Of a stretch of 63,162 nucleotides of DNA, positions 11,043 through 21,307 are shown in pieces. Positions within the stretch are counted from its first letter, which is position 1; every line of letters starts with the position of its first letter. Below the pieces are notes generated by a model that did not search any database, was not told the origin of the DNA, and worked only from the letters and a program-made list of their open reading frames with translations. The position numbers and the translations under genes are program-made. The DNA lies in contig JALMLS010000141.1 in the NCBI GenBank assembly GCA_038496445.1, forward strand, positions 1 to 63,162, in the 5' to 3' direction. The DNA is from Trichosphaerium sp. ATCC 40318. Its lineage: Eukaryota > Discosea > Flabellinia > Trichosidae.

Positions 11043-14000
11043 TTAGTCTGAAAGTAATTTGAATCCAAGACGCTTAGCAACAGTGCCCATGTCCTTATCA
11101 CCTCTACCAGAACAACAAATGACGATGTTCTTGTTCTTAGAGTCTGGGTCTTTCTTAGCCATTCGCTTTGCTTCTTCTATTGCCCACCATATGGCATGTG
11201 ATGTCTCAAGAGCAGGGATTATACCCTCCACACGACACATCTCCTGGAAACCGATCATAGCCTGAAACACGTGCTTAGCGAAAACGTAGAGCAAAAAGTG
11301 CTATTAAAGACAATTGGTACCTCTTCATCAGAGCATGATACGTAATCAGCACGTTTTGACGTCATTAACCATGCATGTTCTGGACCAACACCAGGATAAT
11401 CCAAACCGGCAGAGATACTATGAGTAGCCATAATTTGACCATCTGCGTCATGCATCAAATATGACAAACATCCATGAAGAACACCTAAGTTGGGTTAGGA
11501 GTTTGGCCAACAAGCTATATTTAAATACCAGGTGTTCCTTTTGATAATGTAGCACAGTGCTTATCCGTGGTTATACCATGACCAGATGCCTCAACGCCAA
11601 CCAGTCGAATTGTTTGTTTAGCATCATCAACATCTAAATAACTAGTAAGTACAAGAAGCTTATTTTTTGTGTTGCTTTGATTGTTTGAATAACACTCACC
11701 TTGTACAAAATCGTAAAACATGCCAATAGCGTTACTTCCACCGCCTACGCATGCAACTACTACATCTGGAGAAGATTCTGGTCCGTTTAGGGCTTTGAAT
11801 TGCTCACGTGCTTCTCTTCCAATTACTGCTTGGAAATCACGAACCTTTACAGCTTGTTAGCTTCAAAAACAAGGCAAAAAACGCAATACCATTGTTGGGA
11901 ACGGATGTGGTCCAATAGCAGAACCTACTATGTAATGTGTGTTTGCTAGATTTTTTACCTATGACTTTGAGTGAGTACGATGGTAAAAGGAATAATCATT
12001 GAACTGAAAAGTTTGTTTTGAAGCCTTACCCAATCACGCATTGCTTCATTGACAGCATCCTTCAGCGTTTTTGAACCAGCTGTTACAGCAACTACTTTTG
12101 TACCCAAGATCTTCATTCTGAATACGTTTAGGGATTGCCTCTCTATATCAAAGTATTAGCTTAAACAGCATTGATAGAAGTTTGACATTAAACGAAAAAA
12201 AAAGCTACAATTAAATCAATAAGCGTACCAATATCTTCTTCACCCATGTATACAATACATTCTAAACCAAGTTTTGCACAAATTGTAGCAGTTGCAACGC
12301 CGTGTTGGCCAGCGCCAGTTTCAGCAATAATTCTTGTTTTACCCAATCGCTTTGCAATCAAAGCTTGACCAACTAAAAAGAACACATCATAAGTACTTAT
12401 AGTTTGCTTTCAAAAAACTTTAAGACTTTCAAACGTACTGGCGTTGTTGATTTTATGAGCACCAGTGTGCGCCAAATCTTCACGCTTCAACCATATCTTT
12501 GGTCCACCGAGCTCTTCAGAGAGTCTAGAGCATAGGTACAATGGAGTTGGTCTTCCAACGTATGATGCGAAGGATTTAATCTCTTCCCAGAAAGTAGGAT
12601 CTGCCTTTGCTTTTGCGTAGGCTTCCTCAAGTTCAACAAGAGCACCTACCAAAGGTTCAGGAGCAAACCTAAAAAAATAGTATCAGTAAGCTAGCCAAGT
12701 ATTGAAGCGCTTTACCTTCCACCAAACTCTCCAAAAGAAGCAGGTAATCTTGGTCGTTCAGGTAGATCTAAAACAGATATTTCAAAAAAGCACGTGTGAG
12801 AAGAAACATACCTTCTAATTTTGTTGGTTTAGCTTCTTTTCTAGTCAATTTACGCCCAGTTGTCAGCTCTGTTATTTTTGCTTTCAAAGCTTTAACTTCA
12901 TCACCTTTTGGCGCTTCTTTAATTGCTCTTAATAGTTCTGAACCTACTACAACTGCTTGTGCATGTTGTGCGAACTTATTGACATGCTCTATTTTCTTAA
13001 TACCAAATCCGATGGCAATTGGTTTCTATATGAGAGTTAACCATCACGCTTGGTTGTATTCTGTCTATAGAAAATCACGGGCGTACGTCTGTATTAGCAG
13101 TAACTCTTTCCATAAACTGTGGCAACTGAGACCATATGTCAGCTTTTTCTCTTCCACCTTATGTAACAGTAAGTACAACATACAACGTCCGGTATATTAC
13201 CAGTGACACCCATCAATGATACGCAATATATGAATGGATCAGCTACGCTAGACAAATAACGTAAACGCTCAGGGCTAGATGTAGGCGCTGCCAATGGGAT
13301 ATATCCAACGCCGTTTTTCTAAGATCCTCGTGTTAGTATTTCATACAAAGGCCAACTCTCCTAAAACTACGCACCTTGCATAAGCCTCTAAAGTCTTCAC
13401 TTGATTCTGGTGGTAGATCAACAACGATGAAAGCATTAGCACCTGTCGTCGTATCACGTGTTAATACACAAAAAGATCACATTTTTACAATTGTCCTCAC
13501 CTGCTTCTTTCGCCTCTTTTGTTATTTTTTCGTATCCGTAACGGCGTAGAGGATTGGTGTAACCCATTAAAATGATTGGTAGTGTAAGTCCTTGCTTTCT
13601 TGCTTCGCGGACGTATTCAATGCAATCAACCACTGTGGTACCGTTTGCAATAGCGACTTGGAGAATGTTAGAATAGAAACTAGCGGATTTGGTACAAATG
13701 TTGTTTCGAGTCACTTTAAAATAACGCGTGAGTGCTGAACGCGCTGCTGTAATGCGTTTTGCGCTTCGTAAAATCGTAAACTAGGCGAATTACGAAAGGT
13801 ACCATTAGATGTCTCTTGAATTACAGGTCCATCAGCCAAGGGATCACTGTGAGGTACGCCAAGTTCAATTATGTCAGCTCCAGCTTCTTGAGCGGCCAAT
13901 AGCAGTGGGATTGTTAAATCTTTCGTAGGGTACCAAAAACAAGCGTAAGGAAGCGTATTCAGTGTGTTCACAGTTCCCGAATGGAAAAAAAAACTTTACT

Positions 14001-14095
14001 CACCCTGCTGTTACATAGGCCACAAAAGCTGGTTCTCCTTTTGCGTTTCTCTTATCAAAAGCTTCTATAAGGGCTTGAGAGGCACTATCAGTCAT
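11043..14095 (-). CDS. TRP5: tryptophan synthase, fused alpha-beta (TRP5 type)
   Basis: It catalyses the last two steps of tryptophan synthesis: indole-3-glycerol phosphate to indole (alpha), then indole plus serine to tryptophan (beta, PLP). The alpha half comes first: [32 protein letters not shown] (catalytic Glu and Asp), ILMGYTNPL and [12 protein letters not shown]-like residues. A linker (KPTKLEDLPERP) leads into the beta half: [30 protein letters not shown] (PLP lysine), [27 protein letters not shown] (phosphate-binding) and [18 protein letters not shown]. The alpha-beta order is that of fungal TRP5. About ten short introns are present. The start was chosen at MTDSASQAL rather than an upstream in-frame ATG at 14185, because it fits the usual alpha N-terminus. 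Confidence 0.95.
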
Positions 14096-14298
14096 GTTTG
14101 TTTTTAATTGGTTTAAAAAAGGTATGGTAAAAGTCGCTCTACTTTCATTTTCTCCATTTATTCTCTTTGTTTGAAAACAATTCACAGAACTATGACAAGA
14201 GGGTATTGTAGGGTCTAGTATGTACTCTCAGGGCGGTTATTAACACGTAGATAAGCATATGAGCGCAAAAAAATAAATTACACGCGTTGCTTTCGTCA

Positions 14299-14493
14299 TC
14301 AATCCTGGACGAGCAGCTCATAGTACGTGTAGGCTATCGTAGCGACGACAGATAAATCCGTAAGGATGTCGTACTTCGTAGTGAAAATAGAATGACGACG
14401 CCTTTTATCTGATCTTTTTCCGCCTAGCATACCAAGTGATAGAAAAACAATCCAAATTGTGCAAGCCTTGGTGAGTTTATTTGTTTTCATTTT
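14299..14493 (-). CDS. possible small secreted or membrane peptide
   Basis: A 64-codon open frame starts with a signal-peptide-like segment (MKTNKLTKACTIWIVFLSLG) and continues with a basic stretch (KRSDKRRRHSIF) and a second hydrophobic patch (LSVVATIAYTYYELL). It lies just downstream of the Cys-rich membrane protein on the same strand and could equally be its 3' UTR. There is no family match, so support is weak. Confidence 0.2.
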   Translation of the reverse strand, partial: KMKTNKLTKACTIWIVFLSLGMLGGKRSDKRRRHSIFTTKYDILTDLSVVATIAYTYYELLVQD

Positions 14494-14545
14494 GACATAC
14501 ACCAATATTTTTGGTATGGATTTTATCAATGCGTAATCTATCCCT

Positions 14546-16133
14546 TTAACTAACAACAGAGTAGTTGAGTCTTTTTCCTTTTAAGCGCAAGAACACAAAT
14601 ATCAATATGACTAGGAATTGTAAGGTTAACAAGAACGATACTAATGTGTCTTCTTACCAGCAATAATGATCAAACAAATAGGTAGGAACATGCCTCCAAC
14701 AAAATAACCGGCACAAGACTTACTCTTCACGAAAGGAGCCGCTATTATGTTTGAATGCTAGAATGTAATTTGAATCACTACGTACGACACATCGTCCAAT
14801 CCCCAACAGGATTAAAGCACAATGATTCGCTGTTTGCACAATGTGATGTTTCATCATCGCACCAAAAACACTTTTTACTACCTTTAGAAAAGATAACTGA
14901 CGATTGAAATGAGTACCTGAGTGTTAGGTACACCAGTACATGCTTCACAACTCTTCCTGTCAGTACATACTTCAGGGCATGTAATGACAGCTAAAGTGCA
15001 ATTTGTATTAGTATCTTCAGTACAGATTAGATTGCCGCCCTATAACTTGTTTAGTTTTTTGTACACAAATGCAATTTCTAAAACATGAAGTACATCATTG
15101 CAAAAGAAGCATCTAGTATCTGCCTTACATGCAGTACACGCCCTATCTTTTGAGTACATACTACATTCTAATTACTGGTGAGTTATTTGAGAGTAATAGA
15201 AAAAAAGACCATACCACAACTAGGGAAACATTCTTCGTCTGTGACATTCTTGGTGTCATAGCATTGAAAACCATCTTTAGTTGGGTCAGTACGACACCAC
15301 TCACAGTCACGCTAAATATGACTTAAACAGAGCACCCCTTGAGTTACAGTACCTGATCAGAGCAATCGCCACACGTCGAAAGATGACTACATTCTAGAGA
15401 CGTTAAATTTAAATGAACAAACTTGAAAGTAATGTACCACATTCAGTTACAGGTGCTGGACAAGTTTGGGCACCTATATGGCCGCAACTGACTAATTGCG
15501 GACACCACTGACAGTCTTGATACTTTGTGCAAGCAGCACAACCCTGTAATGTTTCGCAATCTATACAACATTGTCATTTAAAAAAAAAAACGCTGGCAAA
15601 TACTTACGGTTGCACTCTTCAAAAAACCAATCTCTTGGAGAGCAAGTAAAGTTTGTGTTATCTACAGGGATAGGTGCGGAACCCTAAAATTAATCACGTG
15701 TTGCTCACAATAGTGTTTTCGCACAGATGCGTCTCCAGGAAAGCATCCTTGTACACCTGCACACCAACCACATGTCTCAGCACCGACTGAAGCGTTCTTA
15801 TTGTGTTGTTGACAATCGCCACAAGATTTGTACGTATGACAGACTAATTTGATGTTAAATACTGTTAAATTGTGCTTAATGGCCTAAAGAGGTAGCGGTA
15901 CGATGAAATGACACCCCACAATGGAAAAGGGAAGGGAAAAGGGCGAATTCAATTTTTGTGCTAAACAATTCGCGTATTAAAGAAGCATGTGCGTGTTGTA
16001 GCGCTGTAAAATGTTTTGTGGCATATTTTATTATTATTTAGCTATCTGGGAACGTACCTGACTCGCCAACACAAACAGTGATGCAACAAAAAGCAATCAA
16101 AGTGAGAGCCAGGTATTGAGTTTGAAGTGACAT
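14546..16133 (-). CDS. type I membrane protein with Cys-rich PSI-like repeats
   Basis: The first exon encodes a signal peptide (MSLQTQYLALTLIAFCCITV). Many small exons then encode Cys-rich modules of the plexin-repeat (PSI) kind: CGDCQQHNKNASVG with CGWCAGVQGCFPGD, CEWCRTDPTKDGFQCYD, CTEDTNTNCTLAVITCPEVC, CEACTGVPNTQ, and CFWCDDETSHCANSESLCF. The C-terminus has one transmembrane helix (YFVGGMFLPICLIIIAVILI) and a short basic tail. An extracellular adhesion or receptor-like role is inferred. Cys spacing looks like C..C....CGWC...C, but I cannot name an ortholog. Several exon borders in 15000-15700 are approximate. Confidence 0.6.
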
Positions 16134-16197
16134 TTAAATACAGATAAAAAACAAGAAAAATACGCCCTTTGACTTGAAGTCCTTTCCAAAACTACTG

Positions 16198-16674
16198 TTA
16201 ACTGGGTACAAGACTGTCAAAATGTTCGTTGTGTGGGTAATGAAGAATGTTAACTGCTTTTCGGTTCTCCTTGACTTCATTAGGAGTGATGACTTGAGGC
16301 TGTTCGTGGTGTGTAGAATGAACAACGATATCTACATTATAAGCGTTGGAAATACCAAATATAGCTATGTGGTCGCCGTAATAAGAGTTTAGGCGCATTT
16401 TACGAAGGTAGTCATCCCAATTTTTGTATTGTGAGCTATCGAGAAAGGGTTCCAGCTCGTTGTTGCCTTCAAGGTACTGGCATGCGTTTTCTCTAATCTC
16501 ACTGTGGCTATTTTCATTTCCCAGCATGTTGTGGGATACTGATCGAAACAAGCAGTTTCCGTCCGGGAGCACCTTGTGCACACTATATCGTCCCTTGTAT
16601 GTTGTGTGCCTTCTGAACTTGGCAATGTTAGCACCTCTGGGATATGCAACCGACCTTCTAATACGCGCCAGCAT
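16198..16674 (-). CDS. OTU-family cysteine protease (deubiquitinase-like), intronless
   Basis: A single-exon 158-residue protein with a complete OTU core. It has PDGNCLFRSVSHNMLG (catalytic Asp and Cys), SEIRENACQYLEGN, YYGDHIAIFGISNAYNVDIV (W/Y-GG-.E-like block) and a C-terminal NEHFDSLVPS with the catalytic His. The N-terminus is basic (RRSVAYPRGANIAKFRRH). OTU proteases remove ubiquitin. Short intronless versions also occur in retroelements and large DNA viruses. All neighbours are intron-rich, so retroposition or transfer is possible. It is divergent from the fucosyltransferase gene with 134 bp between starts. Confidence 0.85.
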   Translation of the reverse strand: MLARIRRSVAYPRGANIAKFRRHTTYKGRYSVHKVLPDGNCLFRSVSHNMLGNENSHSEIRENACQYLEGNNELEPFLDSSQYKNWDDYLRKMRLNSYYGDHIAIFGISNAYNVDIVVHSTHHEQPQVITPNEVKENRKAVNILHYPHNEHFDSLVPS

Positions 16675-16808
16675 AGATAGTTAGCGTGTTTGTAGCTACA
16701 GTATTTGTTGTGGACGTATAAAGACTATTTTTTTATTTTTTCCTTTTCAAAAGCGCATAAACAGCGCTAATTGCTATCAACTTGCTAGCACAAACGATTG
16801 GCTGCAGG

Positions 16809-19162
16809 ATGATGCACGATAGATCAAGATCAATTTCTACGTTGTCTGTACGTAGAACCGCATTGCTCATTGTCATTGCTGGTGCGTATACGTGCAGTAC
16901 AACAGTCTTTTACGCAAATTAGCATATTGCAGCGCCTACGTGGCTCGGACTAATCCAATTGTTCGTAAGTTACGCTTACCTCCTTGCGTTAGGTTTGATC
17001 TTCACAACTGTTACGCCATTTGTATACTACGTCGTTTTACGACCTCCAACCAGCGGCGCGGTTGCACAACTCCCAAAACACGCAATAGACGCTATTAAAA
17101 CCACAGATTCTTCTGTCGAACTCACTCAGCACCCAAAAGATGAAATTCTCCCCAAAAAGAGCTATAAAAATGCTCTGAAAGAGAACGAGTTTTTGCCTGA
17201 CTTTGAGACAATCAATGTGGATGGTGCTGAGTGCTACCACAGGACCAGAGATCTCATAAAAAACCCTCTTGTTATAAAAGGTAAGCTTTCTTTTTTAACT
17301 GAAATCCTTTCTTTGTACTTTGCCACAAGCACATGATTTATTCACTTACATCAAACATCAGTAACTCTTGTAATTAGGATGGCCTGGAAAGGCACCTGTT
17401 CAACCATGTGATGTACCTTGCGTTGATCGTGGATCAGAGACACATGCCAAAAGAGGTGGTGGCTCAAGCGATGGAGGGTGTCCCTACAAATATCATTTTT
17501 CTATGGAAAATGTTAAATTCTCTCCGAATGTGCGTAACAAAATAAGGCCACGTGCTTTTCGGTTAATTTTCTTGGCTTGAAACTCACGTCAAGTGGTAGA
17601 ATGATATGACGGGAACTCCTGAGCTGTCTTCTGATGTACCAATGTTATATCCAAGTTGGACTGAATATAGATATATGAAGCCTATTAGAAATAAAACTGC
17701 CAAGGCGATGGTGGCTGCTTTCATATCCAACTGTGGACCACAGTATAGGTTGGTGTAAAAATACTATTTTAACAAGTTCTGTGTTGCCAAGCTGTGCTAC
17801 ATTTGATGCAAGAAACAAACCGTTTATTTAACTACCTGGATTGTGTGACACTCTTGTAGACTTTATGCAGTTGTTGCACAGCTTGGCGACAAGAGAATGT
17901 ACTCAATATTTAAACTTATCGCTGTATACTACTCAGCTAACTCGACAGCTGATGTAAAATCATTTTATGGAAAACGCTAGATTTCTAAATGTCGTTTTTA
18001 GGCTGGCGTATCTCCGTGACTTGCAAAAGTATGGAGTTACGGTACACTCTTACGGAAAGTGTGCTAATAATTATAAAGCTCCAGCAGATACACGTAGATA
18101 TGGTAAACTTACATCTTGATGAACTGTTATTAACTCTTCAATGAAGCAAAGGATTGGCAGAACACAAAGGAAGATTTATTGGGATCTTATAAATTTACAT
18201 TTGCTTTTGAGAACAGTGGTTCAACGGACTATGTTACAGAGAAGCTATTTGGACCATATTGTGTAAGTCTATGCATCATATCTTTTGGTTGTAGTGACAT
18301 TTTGTTAAGGCAGGGTCTATCCCTCTGTATCATGGTGCTCCTAACGGACGCAAGTTTGAGATCGCAAACAAGTCTGCTCTTTGGGCGCAAGAGTACAAAT
18401 CTGCAAAAGAAATGGCTGAACATATTCTTGAGCTTGATAAGGATGATAAGAAGTACAACGAGTATTTAGCTTGGAAAACTGAGGGTGAGGCTTTTTTTTA
18501 TGTTTGCTTTTTTGTTTAACAAGAAGCTGTTAATAGGTATCAAACAAAGTTTTATATCTATAGTAGATATTGCTTTAGTGCACTCATCTTGTAGATTTTG
18601 TATTCGCGCAGGAGATAAATACAGAAGAGAGTATGGACAAGTGAAAGGTAATGAGTTCAAGAATCAACACTTTTTTTTTGTTGGTCGTTTTCTGTATTAT
18701 CTTTATTGTTAGTATTTGTACTGACAACTGTCCTTAGGCGGACCACATTACGAAGATAATGTAAGAGCTCACATAGAAGAAAATAAGAAGGGCACAAAAC
18801 GTACGAAAAGACACTACCTTAATCTCCAATACTATACCTGACTAGCTTATTTTTTAGTTGTTAGAGTACGTGAGCGTGGTAAGTTCTGGTTACACGACAT
18901 GTATCTACCACCAGATATGACAGTAAAAGCATTAAGGAAGAAAATTGAGACTGTAATGATTAAAGAAAAGAAGAAGTTTCCTATTTATCAGATCTATAAC
19001 TTATGGGATAGATTTCATAAACCTTTTACAAAAGATATGCAGTTGCAAAACTTCCTCGAAGCAGATGTAAGAGAACTGGAAGTTGTATTCATAGATAAAT
19101 TTAATCCAAATCGTGGAAACTACTACGAGTGGCAAAAGTCCAGTGGTCAAATAAAAGATTAA
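16809..19162 (+). CDS. alpha-1,3-fucosyltransferase (GT10) with extra C-terminal domain
   Basis: It transfers fucose from GDP-fucose to N-acetylglucosamine of glycans in the Golgi. The N-terminus has a signal-anchor helix (LGLIQLFVSYAYLLALGLIF). The donor-binding core of GT10 is clear: YKFTFAFENSGSTDYVTEKL followed by FGPYCAGSIPLYHGAPNGRK. Upstream are CDVPCVDRGS, YPSWTEYRYMKPIRNKTAKA and AYLRDLQKYGVTVHSYGKC. After the usual end (CKYNEYLAWKT-like) comes about 110 residues: RERGKFWLHDMYLPPDMTVK, ALRKKIETV, then FHKPFTKDMQLQNFLEADVR and ELEVVF. This tail has the look of a ubiquitin-like fold and is not part of the GT10 catalytic domain. About nine introns. The second ATG at 16812 is an equally possible start. 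Confidence 0.85.
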
Positions 19163-19711
19163 TGTAACAAAACCAACGTTTACGTACAGTTAAATATCAT
19201 ACAACCCAATCCTACAAGTATTCATGACGTGTTGGTTAGCATTGAATCTGTAGCGTACAAATACGAGGTCTGTTTATATTTTTCAAAAGCACGTGCGTAG
19301 TGAAAGTCTACATCGCTAAAACTCGACCAACATTTGGTAAAAGCAATTGATCTGCCGTACACTAATTTTGGGAAAGCTTTTTAGAAACCGCACGAAAAAA
19401 TGTGACTCAGAGAATATTCATTGAACATTACTGTTTCGTCCGTTTAGTACACATCCTGACATGGTTTTCAGGTAGTAGAGTTAGCTCTACAAGTAATTTT
19501 GCTTGCGTTATAAGCAACAGTTTAAGTACATTCTCAAAAAACGTGAGCAATTTTATTATGTGTTCATTAAGATAATTTTGGCTTTCAACTCCGAAATATC
19601 GTGCTGTCCAGAGAAGCACGTGGATCTTCGCGAAGTAAGTATGCAACTATTATGCTAATAGACTTTGAGCAACCAAGGACATAAATAACCAATCTACTAA
19701 CAACAAACCAC
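19163..19711. other. gene-free interval
   Basis: No credible exon was seen on either strand. The minus-strand frame at 19428-19646 lacks any motif. Two CACGTG palindromes lie here (near 19291 and 19618), the second about 95 bp upstream of the next ATG. It probably contains the 3' UTR of the fucosyltransferase and the promoter of the methyltransferase gene. Confidence 0.5.
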
Positions 19712-20752
19712 ATGGAAACAAGTCTCCTCCAAACAAAGCGAATGCCATTATTATGTCAGATTACAGGATACATCCTCATGGCATTATCAGCGCCTACGTT
19801 TTTATCGTTCTTTGCCTGGTTTTTTCTGGGTATGAACTTGCCTAGCTTCATCCCAATAGCGATCAACATTGATCTTGGATTAACATCTGTACTTCAAAAA
19901 ATTCTTTTCAATACAACTCTGTATCTCATGTGGGGTTATCTACATTCATTACTAGCCAAGCAAAGTATTCAAGCAGTTATCAGCAAGGTACTTCTATAAA
20001 GATTTAATTAGCTCGTAAATTCAATTGCTAGATACCTTTCTTTTTCCATGCTTTCTTGATCTTCATGACTGACATTTTTGTTCTTAGATACTTTACAAGC
20101 AACTAACACGTATGATATTTTCAGTATTCGCAGTTTGGTCAGCTTTCCTTGTTATGGTACTTTGGCAAAGAATTGGAATTGACATTTGGATCATCGATGG
20201 TACAGATTCAAACACGTATGTACAATTTTAATAAAGTAGATTAGTGGCTAACAAGCGCTTTTAGAGAAATTTATACTTTGGTGCTTGGATTTATCATTTT
20301 TGGAACATCTCTTTTCGGATTTGACTTAATGGTATGCAACCAACAAACACGTTTTTCCCACCAAATTCTAAAACGATTTTTAGGTATTTTTTGGTCTCTC
20401 TCAGCTTAGTGCCACACATAAGGAATTTGATGATACATGCTCTGATCGTGCTATTGGCACACTACTCACAACAGGCTATTATGGTCTTGTTCGTCATCCA
20501 ATGTACTTTAGCCTGGTAACAAGCATTCTGGTCTCTCCCATAATGACTGGTGACAAGCTACTGTTTGTATCATTGATAATAATTTATCTTTATTTCGCAA
20601 TCCCTCACGAAGAAGAAAAACTCATTGCTGTATGGGGTGAAGCTTATAAAACTTACAGAAAAGAGGTCCCAGCTATGATACCAACTCCCTCAAGTGTATA
20701 CTATACCTTTATGGGCAAAAGAAAAGCAAGGAAGAACTTAAAAACCATGTAA
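19712..20752 (+). CDS. NnrU/MddA/ICMT-like membrane methyltransferase
   Basis: A polytopic membrane protein of about 250 residues in five exons. Hydrophobic helices are ILMALSAPTFLSFFAWFFLG, ILFNTTLYLMWGYLHSLLAK, IFSVFAVWSAFLVMVLWQRI, IYTLVLGFIIFGTSLFGFDL and LLFVSLIIIYLYFAIPHEEE. The diagnostic block is TGYYGLVRHPMYFSLV, followed by EEEKLIAVWGEAYKTYRKEV and PAMIP. This is the RHP...EE...Y..Y...VP motif of the isoprenylcysteine methyltransferase/NnrU/MddA superfamily, where it forms the SAM site at the membrane face. The extended EEE.L...WGE.Y..YR..VP form is closest to NnrU and methanethiol S-methyltransferase (MddA) rather than to classical ICMT. The substrate cannot be told from sequence. 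Confidence 0.75.
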
Positions 20753-20857
20753 AAATCATTGTATTCACAGTTTCGCACCTCCACGCACGCAAAACAAACA
20801 CTGCAATCTTCACGTAACGACATCCATCATGTAACTTAGTTCAATAAACATAATTAA

Positions 20858-21043
20858 CTACAACTTGCACGCACCTATCCTCGTGACAGAATTGGCATAA
20901 GGATTGTCTTTGAACCTAATCCGAGTTATTGTAAGATCACCTTTCAGAGGTAACAGCATTGATAAGAAATACAAAGCCAGCATTGTAAGTTTAGTGGGCA
21001 ATTCTGATGTGAAGGGGGGTTTAGCCAGTTTCGGTGTCAACAT
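20858..21043 (-). CDS. possible small membrane protein
   Basis: A 61-codon frame starting MLTPKLAKPPFTSELPTK with one hydrophobic segment (LTMLALYFLSMLLPLKGD) and a polar tail. It lies between two plus-strand genes. The composition is protein-like, but I recognise no family and it could be chance. The rest of 20753-21307 holds nothing else I can identify. Confidence 0.25.
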   Translation of the reverse strand: MLTPKLAKPPFTSELPTKLTMLALYFLSMLLPLKGDLTITRIRFKDNPYANSVTRIGACKL

Positions 21044-21307
21044 GTGATCGAGCTACCACTTTCTTTTTCTTGTTTCACAAGTTACCAATGGCTGCTTTGC
21101 ATTTAAATTACTGTTAACAGTCCCATTTATGTCTGGAAATCAAAACTGGCATGTTGCCTAATTTGCAATGGTTTATCCGGAGATACTACTACGCGTACAT
21201 GTATTCTTAGTGGAAAGTTCGAACGTCCAACAAGAATTAGTCAAGATTTGGCTGCCAAAGTCGGTTGAATCAAAAAATTTAAAGGACACCTGTCAAGAGG
21301 TATAAGG

